From NCBI RefSeq assembly GCF_003947455.1, contig NZ_QHJH01000014.1, positions 1 to 64,000 of the forward strand: a stretch of DNA of 64,000 bases, given 5' to 3'. The DNA comes from Streptomyces sp. WAC 04229. GTDB lineage: Bacteria; Actinomycetota; Actinomycetes; Streptomycetales; Streptomycetaceae. This document shows positions 57,336 to 64,000 of the stretch, one piece after another (position 1 is the stretch's first letter; every line of letters starts with the position of its first letter). A program made the position numbers and the translations under genes. Under the pieces are notes generated by a model. It did no database searches. It was not told where the DNA came from and saw only the letters and a program-made list of their open reading frames with translations.

Positions 57336-58121
57336 TCACACCCCCGCCGTCACGGTGTCGCCCAGGTGCGCCAGCCGCTCCGCGACCGCGTCCGGGGTCG
57401 GCGCGTCCATCCGTCCGGCCAGCCGTCCGTCGGCGAGGAACACCACCGAGTCGGCGTACGAGGCGGCGACCGGATCGTGCGTCACCATGACCACGGTCCG
57501 CGCGTGCACCCGCACCGCCTCCTGGAGCAGCAGCATCACCTGCCGGGCGCTGCGCGTGTCCAGCGCGCCCGTCGGCTCGTCGGCGAAGATCACCCTGGGC
57601 TCGGTGACCAGGGCGCGGGCGATCGCCACCCGCTGCCGCTGGCCGCCGGAGAGCTGGGCGGGGCGGTGCCCCAGCCGGTCCCCGAGGCCGACGGTGGTCA
57701 GGATCTCGCGGGCCCGGCCGCGGTCGACGCGGCGTCCGGCGAGCTTGAGCGGGAGCACCGTGTTCTGCGCGACCGTCAGCGTGTCCAGCAGGTTGTACTG
57801 CTGGAACACGAACCCGACCCGGCCGCGCCGGAACTTGGTCAGCTCCGCCTCGGTGCCCCCGGTCAGCTCCGCGCCGTCCACCCGCACGATGCCGCTGTCC
57901 GGCCGGTCGAGCCCCGCCGCGCACTGCAGCAGCGTGGACTTGCCCGAGCCCGACGGTCCCATGACCGCCGTGAACGTGGAGCGGGCCAGACTCAGGGTCA
58001 CTCCGTCCAGGGCGGTCACGGCGTTCTCCTCGGAGCCGTAGGTCCGGGTCACCTTGACGAGCCGGAGGGCCTCGGCGGCGGGGCCCTGGTCGTGGCCGCC
58101 GCGGGTGCGGGAACGGAACAT
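57336..58121 (-). CDS. ABC transporter ATPase (MacB/LolD-like)
   Basis: A 261-residue ATPase partnering the FtsX permease. VTRTYGSEENAVTALDGVTL, MGPSGSGKSTLLQCAAGLD (Walker A), FVFQQYNLLDTLTVAQN (Q-loop), QLSGGQRQRVAIARALV (signature) and VIFADEPTGALDTRSA (Walker B with LolD-like E-P-T-G-A-L-D). ATG 58121 is preferred because GGAAGG stands eight bases upstream; ATG 58127 is an alternative. The operon is divergent from the osmoprotectant permease gene 193 bases away. Confidence 0.93.
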   Translation of the reverse strand: MFRSRTRGGHDQGPAAEALRLVKVTRTYGSEENAVTALDGVTLSLARSTFTAVMGPSGSGKSTLLQCAAGLDRPDSGIVRVDGAELTGGTEAELTKFRRGRVGFVFQQYNLLDTLTVAQNTVLPLKLAGRRVDRGRAREILTTVGLGDRLGHRPAQLSGGQRQRVAIARALVTEPRVIFADEPTGALDTRSARQVMLLLQEAVRVHARTVVMVTHDPVAASYADSVVFLADGRLAGRMDAPTPDAVAERLAHLGDTVTAGV

Positions 58122-58313
58122 CGTCATCACCTTCCGGGTGGCACGCCCTGTGCGGTGCCTCGTCGAAGACGCTACGGAGCGGCGGGCCGGGCCACACTGG
58201 GCGCAGAACCCGTATCGGGGGGTGTACTCAGCGACACCACCGCCCGGTGGCCGGCGCCCCGTACGGGCCACCACAACGCGCCTGCCCCCGTGCGGGACCG
58301 ATGCAATGGGAAG

Positions 58314-58994
58314 GTGACCGCACCTCCGGACGACTGTCTCGCGCGCAACGAGTGGATCTGCGGGGAGTATCTGAGCACCCGCCGTGAGATCCTCCTCGAC
58401 GCCGTGCTCCAGCACCTGGAGCTGACCGCCGCCTCGGTGTTCATCGCGCTCGTCGTCGCCCTGCCGCTCGCGGTGCTGGCGCGCCGCCGCCGCTGGGCGG
58501 CCGGGCCCGTGCTGGCCCTGACCACGATCCTGTACACGATCCCGTCCCTGGCCATGTTCTCCCTGCTTCTGCCGGTGTACGGGCTGTCGGCGAGCCTCGT
58601 CGTCGCCGGGCTGGTGCTGTACTCGCTGACGCTGCTGGTCCGCAACATCCTGGCCGGGCTGCGGGCGGTGCCCGAGGAGATCCGGCAGGCGGCGCGCGGC
58701 ATGGGCTACGGCCCGGTCCGGCTGCTGCTGGCCGTCGAACTGCCGCTGGCCCTGCCCGCCGCGATGGCCGGCCTGCGGATCGCGACCGTCTCCGCGGTGT
58801 CGCTGCTGACGGTGGGGGCGATCGTCGGCTTCGGCGGTCTCGGCAACCTCATCTACTCGGGGATGAACACCTACTTCAAGGCACAGGTGCTGACCGCCTC
58901 CGTGCTGTGCGTGCTGATCGCCGTCGCCGCCGACCTGCTGCTGCTCGGCGCCCAGCGGCTGATGACCCCCTGGACCAGGGCGGCCCGCGGATGA
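58314..58994 (+). CDS. Osmoprotectant (betaine/choline-type) ABC permease 1
   Basis: A 226-residue membrane protein of the QAT (OpuC/OsmU-like) group. The start region DDCLARNEWICGEYLSTR is the one usual for streptomycete members; five or six helices follow. RQAARGMGYGPVRLLLAVELPLALPA is the EAA coupling motif that contacts the ATPase. GTG 58314 is only three or four bases after GGGAAGG, but the family start matches. It is followed by permease 2 with an ATGA overlap. The system imports compatible solutes under osmotic stress. Confidence 0.9.
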   Translation: MTAPPDDCLARNEWICGEYLSTRREILLDAVLQHLELTAASVFIALVVALPLAVLARRRRWAAGPVLALTTILYTIPSLAMFSLLLPVYGLSASLVVAGLVLYSLTLLVRNILAGLRAVPEEIRQAARGMGYGPVRLLLAVELPLALPAAMAGLRIATVSAVSLLTVGAIVGFGGLGNLIYSGMNTYFKAQVLTASVLCVLIAVAADLLLLGAQRLMTPWTRAARG

Positions 58995-59662
58995 CCACAC
59001 TGACGGCGGCCTGGGACTGGCTCACCGACCCCGCGCACTGGCCGGGCGAGAACGGCATCACGCACCGTCTCGTGCAGCACCTCGTCCTCACCGTCGTCTG
59101 CCTGGTCGTCAGTTGCCTGATCGCCCTGCCGGTCGCCCTGGTCCTCGGCCACCTCGGCAGGGGCGGCGCCCTGGCCGTCAACATCTCCAACGTCGGCCGG
59201 GCCGTCCCCACCTTCGCCGTGCTGGTCCTGCTGCTCCTCACCCCCGTGGGCCGCTGGGGCGAGGGCCCGACGGTCGTCGCCCTCGTGCTGTTCGCCGTAC
59301 CGCCGCTGCTCACCAACGCCTACGTCGGCATGCGCGAGGTCGACCGGGGCGTGGTCCAGGCGGCACGCGGCATGGGGATGACGGGGCGACAGATGCTGTT
59401 CCGCGTGGAACTGCCGCTTTCGCTCCCCATGGTGATGAACGGGGTACGCATCGCCGCCGTCCAGCTCGTCGCGACCGCCACCATCGCCGCCCTCGCGGGC
59501 GGGGGAGGGCTGGGCAGGATCATCACTGCGGGGTTCAACCTCGCCAGCACGCCGCAGGTCGTGGCCGGTGCCGTCCTCGTCGCCGCCTTCGCGCTGGTCG
59601 TCGAGGGCCTCTTCGAACTCGCCGAGCGGCTGTCCCCGCGGTGGGCGAGAGGCGCGGGATGA
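58991..59662 (+). CDS. Osmoprotectant ABC permease 2
   Basis: A 223-residue membrane protein, partner of permease 1. ATG 58991 overlaps the upstream stop (ATGA). HLVLTVVCLVVSCLIALPVALVLGHLG is TM1, VGRAVPTFAVLVLLLLTPVG follows, and VQAARGMGMTGRQMLFRVELPLSLPM is the EAA motif. IAALAGGGGLGRIITAGFNL is also a family hallmark. It overlaps the binding-protein gene by four bases. Confidence 0.92.
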   Translation: MTTLTAAWDWLTDPAHWPGENGITHRLVQHLVLTVVCLVVSCLIALPVALVLGHLGRGGALAVNISNVGRAVPTFAVLVLLLLTPVGRWGEGPTVVALVLFAVPPLLTNAYVGMREVDRGVVQAARGMGMTGRQMLFRVELPLSLPMVMNGVRIAAVQLVATATIAALAGGGGLGRIITAGFNLASTPQVVAGAVLVAAFALVVEGLFELAERLSPRWARGAG

Positions 59663-60615
59663 CCCGGGCGACCGGGGCCCGACGCGGGCCGGCCCTCACG
59701 GTCCTCCTGATCCTCACCGGCTGCGCCACCGGCCCGTCCCTGGAGGACCGCGGGTCGGTCACCGCGCCGCCCGGCGACAGCCGACGGCTGACCGTCGGCT
59801 CCGCCGGATTCACCGAGAGCGACCTGCTGGCCCAGATGTACGCCCTGCTGCTGGGCGACGCCGGGTACGAGGCGTCGCTGATCACGGTCGCCAACCGCGA
59901 ACTCTACGAACCCGCCCTGGAGTCCGGGCAGATCGACGTCGTCCCCGAGTACGCCGCCACCTTCGCCGACTGGCTGAACGCCAAGAGCCGCGGCGCCGAC
60001 GCGCCCCCGGTCGGCTCGCCCGACCTGGACACCACGATGCGGGCGCTGCGCGGGCTGGCCGCACCCCGCGGACTCACCGTCCTGGACCCCGGCCGGGCGG
60101 TGGACCAGAACGCCTTCGCGGTGAGCCGGTCCTACGCCCGCCGGCACGGTCTGAAGACCCTCGGCGACCTCGGGGACTCGGGACTGGAGGTGCGGCTCGC
60201 GGCGGGCGACGAGTGCGTGGAGCGGCCGTACTGCGCGCCGGGACTGCGCGAGACGTACGGCATCGACATCACGGCCGTCGACCCCAAGGGCGTCGGCACG
60301 ACGCAGGCGAAGCGGGCGGTGCAGAACGGCGAGGACCAACTCGTGCTGACCACCACCACGGACGCCACCCTGGACGCCTTCGGCCTGGTGCTGCTCGCCG
60401 ACGACAAGAAGCTCCAGAACGCCGACTACATCGTCCCGGTCGTCAACCGGGCCCGGGCGGGCGGCAAGGGCGTCACCAAGGCGCTCGACAAGCTCAACGC
60501 GGTGCTCACCACGGCCGACCTGGCCGACCTGAACCAGCAGGTGGACAGCTGGCGCCGGCTGCCTCAGGACGTGGCCCGCTCCTACCTCCGGGACAAGGGC
60601 CTGCTGAAGGGCTGA
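59659..60615 (+). CDS. Osmoprotectant-binding lipoprotein
   Basis: A 318-residue lipoprotein. A short signal peptide ends in the lipobox LILTGC (about residue 22), so it is anchored outside the membrane. TVGSAGFTESDLLAQMYALLL is the OpuAC-type opening (G-S-x-x-F-T-E-S); VVPEYAATFADWLN and DQNAFAVSRSYARRHGLKT follow, and the last block is DLADLNQQVDSWRRLPQDVA. These belong to the QAT family that binds quaternary amines. ATG 59659 overlaps permease 2 (ATGA). Confidence 0.93.
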   Translation: MTRATGARRGPALTVLLILTGCATGPSLEDRGSVTAPPGDSRRLTVGSAGFTESDLLAQMYALLLGDAGYEASLITVANRELYEPALESGQIDVVPEYAATFADWLNAKSRGADAPPVGSPDLDTTMRALRGLAAPRGLTVLDPGRAVDQNAFAVSRSYARRHGLKTLGDLGDSGLEVRLAAGDECVERPYCAPGLRETYGIDITAVDPKGVGTTQAKRAVQNGEDQLVLTTTTDATLDAFGLVLLADDKKLQNADYIVPVVNRARAGGKGVTKALDKLNAVLTTADLADLNQQVDSWRRLPQDVARSYLRDKGLLKG

Positions 60616-60632
60616 CGGCCCGCGGCACCCAC

Positions 60633-61787
60633 TCAGGCGTCCGCCACCGAGTCGAACGGCACCTCGTCCCGAGGCACCCCCAGCGCGTCCGCGTCGACCG
60701 ACCTGCGCAGCGCCTCGTGCAGCTTGGCGGGTGTCAGGACGCCGAGGAAGCGGGCCCCGTCCAGTACCGCGACCCAGCCCGCGTCGTGCTGGAGCATCAC
60801 CCCGAACGCCTGCTTCAGCGGCGCGCCCACCGGCACCCACGCCTTCATCCGGCGGGCGTGCGCGCCGACCGTCCCGTCCGCGCCGAGGTCGTCGACACCG
60901 ACCCAGCCGTGCAGTTCGCCCTCGTCGTCCAGGACGACGGCCCACCGCGCTCCCCGCGCCCGCAGTCCGGCGGCGGCCCGCCCGGCCGGCTCGTCCAGCC
61001 GCGCCACCGGCGGCTGTTCCAGGTCGCCCGGCTCGATCTCGGTCACGGACAGCCGCTTCAGGCCGCGGTCCGCGCCCACGAAGGAGGCGACGTACGGGGT
61101 CGCGGGAGTGCCGAGCACCGCGCCGGGCGTGTCGTACTGCTCGATGCGTCCCTCCCCGTACACGGCGATCCGGTCGCCCAGCCGCACCGCCTCCTCGATG
61201 TCGTGCGTGACCAGCAGCACCGTCTTGCGCACCGCGGCCTGCATCCGCAGGAACTCGTCCTGCAACTGCGCCCGCACCACAGGGTCGACCGCCCCGAACG
61301 GTTCGTCCATCAGCAGCACCGGCGGATCGGCGGCCAGCGCCCGCGCCACGCCGACCCGCTGCCGCTGCCCGCCGGAGAGCTGGTCCGGATAGCGCGGCCC
61401 GAACTGGGCAGGGTCCAGGCCGACCAGGTCCAGCAGCTCGGCGGCCCGCTCCCGCGCCTTCGCCCGTTTCCAGCCGACCAGCGCCGGCACCGTCGCCGTG
61501 TTGTCCAGCACCGTCCGGTGCGGGAAGAGCCCCACCTGCTGGATGACGTACCCGATCCGCCGCCGCAGTCGCACCGGATCGACACTCGCCACGTCCTCGC
61601 CGTCCACGAGGATGCGCCCCGAGGTCGGCTCGATCAGCCGGTTGACCATCATCATCGTGGTCGTCTTGCCGCAGCCCGACGGGCCGACGAGCGTGACCAG
61701 CTCGCCCTCGGCCACCTCCAGACTCAGGCCGTCCACGGCCGTCGTCCCGTCCGGATAGCGCTTGGTGACGTCCTCGAACCGGATCAT
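60633..61787 (-). CDS. Osmoprotectant ABC ATPase with CBS domains
   Basis: A 384-residue ATPase. VGPSGCGKTTTMMMVNRLIE is Walker A, PTSGRILVDGEDVA follows, YVIQQVGLFPHRTV is the Q-loop (I-Q-x-x-G-L-F-P-H of ProV/OpuCA), QLSGGQRQRVGVARALA the signature and LLMDEPFGAVDPVVR Walker B. Residues about 270-370 look like paired CBS domains (RWAVVLDDEGELHGWVGVDD; AGWVAVLDGARFLGVLT), which sense ionic strength in OpuA. It lies on the opposite strand, convergent to the permease and binding-protein genes, so its dose may be set separately. Confidence 0.92.
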   Translation of the reverse strand: MIRFEDVTKRYPDGTTAVDGLSLEVAEGELVTLVGPSGCGKTTTMMMVNRLIEPTSGRILVDGEDVASVDPVRLRRRIGYVIQQVGLFPHRTVLDNTATVPALVGWKRAKARERAAELLDLVGLDPAQFGPRYPDQLSGGQRQRVGVARALAADPPVLLMDEPFGAVDPVVRAQLQDEFLRMQAAVRKTVLLVTHDIEEAVRLGDRIAVYGEGRIEQYDTPGAVLGTPATPYVASFVGADRGLKRLSVTEIEPGDLEQPPVARLDEPAGRAAAGLRARGARWAVVLDDEGELHGWVGVDDLGADGTVGAHARRMKAWVPVGAPLKQAFGVMLQHDAGWVAVLDGARFLGVLTPAKLHEALRRSVDADALGVPRDEVPFDSVADA

Positions 61788-61845
61788 GGCCTCACGCTAG
61801 ACGCGGGCGCGGCCCGCCGCTCACCGGTGACGTCCCGTCGGAGGA

Positions 61846-61912
61846 TGAACGGTTCAATCCGGTTTTGAAAAGTTTCAAAAGTCGTCTGAAGTGCAGCGGT
61901 CGAAATATTTCG
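61846..61912. promoter_or_regulatory. Three palindromes upstream of the rhamnosidase
   Basis: TGAAC-G-GTTCA (61846-61856), TTTTGAAA-AG-TTTCAAAA (61863-61880) and CGAAATATTTCG (61901-61912) are perfect palindromes in the 228-base divergent space before the GH78 gene and the ABC ATPase gene. The middle and last share the GAAA/TTTC core, so one dimeric regulator (for example LacI- or AraC-like) could bind both. No such regulator is in the window. Confidence 0.65.
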
Positions 61913-62015
61913 GCTCGACCCGTGGACACCTGCCAGAACCGTCACTAGGTTCGCCGTCGTTCGTTCTGAATCGATACAACTTCCGGGAATACCGACGGCC
62001 GAAAGGGATGACGGC

Positions 62016-64000
62016 ATGGAGGACGGAGTGCACGGAGAGCACGAGGAGCGCACCACGGTGCGGCGCAGAACGGTCCTGGCCACCACGCTCGGCGCGCTGC
62101 CGGCGGTCATGGCCTACCAGACGGGCGCCGCGTCCCCCGCCACGGCCGCGCCGGTCGAGGCCCCCGCCGACGGGGGCGGCACCTCGGTGACCGGCCTGAC
62201 CACGGAACACCGCACGAACCCGCTCGGCACCGACGCCCCCCGCCCGCGCTTCGGCTGGCGCACGCACTCCACCGCCCGGGGCCGCCGGCAGACCGCGTAC
62301 CGGATCCTGGTGGCCACCGACCCGCGCCGCCTCGCCGCCGGCCGCACGGACGTGTGGGACAGCGGCCGCGTCACCTCGCCCGACTCGGTGGCCGTGCCCT
62401 ACGCGGGGCCCGGCCTGCGCGCCACGACCCGCTACCACTGGACGGTGACGGTCTGGGACGAGCACGGCCGCGCCCGCACCGCCCCCGCCGCCCGCTTCGA
62501 GACCGGCCTGCTCGGCACCGACGGCGTCACCCACTGGGACGGCGCCCGCTGGATCGGCATGGCCGGCAAGGCGCCGAACAGCGCCGGCGCCCCACTCCTG
62601 CGCCGCCAGGAGCCGCTGCGCCGCGCCCGGGTCGCCGAGGCCCGGCTGTACGTCTCGGCGCTCGGCGTGTACGACGCGTACGTCAACGGGCGGCGCGTCG
62701 AGGTACCGCACGGCGACGGCCGCACCGCCGAACTGCTGACCCCGGGCTGGACCAACTACGACGCCCGGGTCGACTACCTCACCTACGACGTCACCGACCT
62801 GGTGGCGGCCGACCGTTCGCGGGTCACCCTCGGCGCGGTGCTCGGCAACGGCTGGTACAACAGCCGCGTCTCCGAGGGCAGCACGTACTACTCGGCGGAC
62901 GGCAACCCGCTCGCCCTGAAGGCGAAACTGCTGATCCGCTACACCGACGGCACCACGCAGAGCGTCGTCACCGCCCCGGACGACGGCTGGCGGGCCACCG
63001 ACACCGGCCCCTGGCGCGCCGACGACATCTACGACGGCCAGACCTACGACGCCCGCCGGGAGCTGCCCGGCTGGGCGGCGGGCGGCTACGACACCTCCGG
63101 CTGGGCCGAGGTCGCCGAACACGACCTCGCCGCCCGGTTCCCGGACGCCCAAGTCGTCGCCCATCCCGGCGAATCGGCCCGCATCGTGCCCGAGTGGGAC
63201 CTGCGCCCACGCTCCGTCACGGTCCACACGGGCGTCACCGGCCAGGAGGGCAGCCCGAACGGCAGGGGCCGCGTCGTCGCCGACCCCGAGCGCACCGTCA
63301 CCGACCCCGGCCGCGCCGCCCGCGCGCAGGTCGTCCTGCGGCCCGGCGAGACAGCGGTCCTCGACCTCGGCCAGAACATGGTCGGCGTCCCCCGCTACAG
63401 CCTGCGCGGCCCGTCCGGCGCCCAGGTCGTCCTCACCTTCGGCGAGATGCTCAACGACTCCAGCGCGGGCGCCGACGGCCCCGAGGGCTCCGTCTACCGG
63501 GCCAACCTGCGCTCCGCCAAGGCCACCAGCACCTACGTCCTCAAGGGCGACCCGAAGGGCGAGACGCACCAGGACTCCCTCACCTTCTACGGATTCCGCT
63601 ACGTCTCCGTCACCACCACGGCCGAGGTCACGCTCACCGCGCTGACCGGCCGGGTCGCCACCTCCGCCGTCCACGACACCGGCACGGTCACCACCGACGA
63701 CGCCAAGGTCAACCAGCTGATCAGCAACGTCCGGTGGGGGCAGCGCGGCAACTACTTCTGGGTGCCCACCGACTGCCCGCAGCGCGACGAACGCCTCGGC
63801 TGGACCGGCGACACCCAGGTCTTCGCCGCCACCGGCCTCTACAACGCCGACGCCGTCACCTTCCTGAGCCACTTCCAGGACAACCTGATCGACTCCCAGC
63901 GGATCTACGGCGTCGACGGCGCCCAGTTCACCGCCGTCTCACCGGGCAACCGCTACAACGCCGCGCAACCGGTCAGCGGCTGGGCCGACTGCGGAGTGGT
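62016..64000 (+). CDS. Alpha-L-rhamnosidase, GH78 (cut by window end)
   Basis: At least 661 residues, open to the window end. A Tat-like signal (VRRRTVLATTLGALPAV, then ATAAPVEA) is followed by an N-terminal Fn3-like domain (LTTEHRTNPLGTDAPRPRFG), a concanavalin-like/bac_rhamnosid_N domain with LGAVLGNGWYNSR, and the (alpha/alpha)6 barrel starting at about residue 570. The catalytic region shows TDCPQRDERLGWTGDTQVFA (D-x-x-x-R-D-E-R-L-G-W-x-G-D), the GH78 signature with the general acid Glu. It should release L-rhamnose from plant glycosides. ATG 62016 is chosen; the nearer-upstream ATG 62008 is out of frame. The end is not seen. Confidence 0.93.
   Translation, partial: MEDGVHGEHEERTTVRRRTVLATTLGALPAVMAYQTGAASPATAAPVEAPADGGGTSVTGLTTEHRTNPLGTDAPRPRFGWRTHSTARGRRQTAYRILVATDPRRLAAGRTDVWDSGRVTSPDSVAVPYAGPGLRATTRYHWTVTVWDEHGRARTAPAARFETGLLGTDGVTHWDGARWIGMAGKAPNSAGAPLLRRQEPLRRARVAEARLYVSALGVYDAYVNGRRVEVPHGDGRTAELLTPGWTNYDARVDYLTYDVTDLVAADRSRVTLGAVLGNGWYNSRVSEGSTYYSADGNPLALKAKLLIRYTDGTTQSVVTAPDDGWRATDTGPWRADDIYDGQTYDARRELPGWAAGGYDTSGWAEVAEHDLAARFPDAQVVAHPGESARIVPEWDLRPRSVTVHTGVTGQEGSPNGRGRVVADPERTVTDPGRAARAQVVLRPGETAVLDLGQNMVGVPRYSLRGPSGAQVVLTFGEMLNDSSAGADGPEGSVYRANLRSAKATSTYVLKGDPKGETHQDSLTFYGFRYVSVTTTAEVTLTALTGRVATSAVHDTGTVTTDDAKVNQLISNVRWGQRGNYFWVPTDCPQRDERLGWTGDTQVFAATGLYNADAVTFLSHFQDNLIDSQRIYGVDGAQFTAVSPGNRYNAAQPVSGWADCGV

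Noticed and set aside
1-64000. CRISPR arrays, tRNA or rRNA genes
   Set aside because: No regularly spaced repeats and no cloverleaf or rRNA-like sequences were found by reading.

Overview
The window looks like a stretch of a Streptomyces (or close relative) chromosome. It is uniformly very GC-rich, has many GTG starts, many stop/start overlaps of the ATGA or GTGA type, secreted hydrolases with long Ala-rich signal peptides, and Streptomyces-type families (streptogrisin-like protease, SpoIIE/PP2C phosphatases, DUF2945/DUF3140 proteins, QAT-type osmoprotectant ABC genes). I see no rRNA, tRNA, CRISPR array, intact transposase or phage module. The content (regulators, secreted hydrolases, stress genes, several decaying genes) fits an accessory chromosome-arm region.

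Layout. 1-3.5 kb: a large hairpin, a low-GC small gene, a peptidoglycan-binding protein with a caspase-like His/Cys pair, a membrane-anchored beta-lactamase-fold protein and a 181-bp fold-back element bounded by CTAG. 3.6-7.8 kb: a TetR-MFS efflux pair and a divergent TetR/SDR pair with clear operators. 5.8-12.3 kb holds four broken genes (ArsR, a short unknown, SnoaL-like, an alginate lyase without its 5' end) among polysaccharide-active secreted enzymes (beta-helix protein, GH5 cellulase). 12.3-19.9 kb: FG-GAP protein, two PP2C phosphatases flanking a deleted third one, and a flavohemoglobin-like/PPOX pair. 20-23.3 kb: serine hydrolase, membrane proteins and a DHFR-like protein. 23.5-27.3 kb: a D-galactonate catabolic cluster (GntR regulator, dehydratase, aldolase, kinase). 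27.3-31.9 kb: secreted fascin-like protein, quinone reductase, thioesterase and three small stress-type proteins. 31.9-40.5 kb: photolyase, SDR-DUF2867 protein, MarR-MMPL pair, PPOX, MscS and a methyltransferase.

40.5-44.5 kb carries the most unusual locus: an AT-rich promoter region, a 62-residue acidic-leader/Pro-Lys-tail peptide, and four tightly packed genes, including two tandem paralogues that look like alpha/alpha-toroid proteins and a terminal class-C beta-lactamase-like hydrolase. It resembles a ribosomal-peptide or signalling cassette, but I recognise no known modification enzyme in it.

44.5-64 kb: streptogrisin-like protease with a chitin-binding module, PhoD phosphatase, methyltransferase, a YheO/DauR-type regulator coupled to a PLP ammonia-lyase, cupin, a second TetR/SDR pair with three operator copies, a MoxR-VWA pair, an ABC efflux-type transporter (FtsX permease plus ATPase), an osmoprotectant ABC system whose ATPase is encoded convergently, and a truncated-by-window GH78 alpha-L-rhamnosidase preceded by three palindromes.
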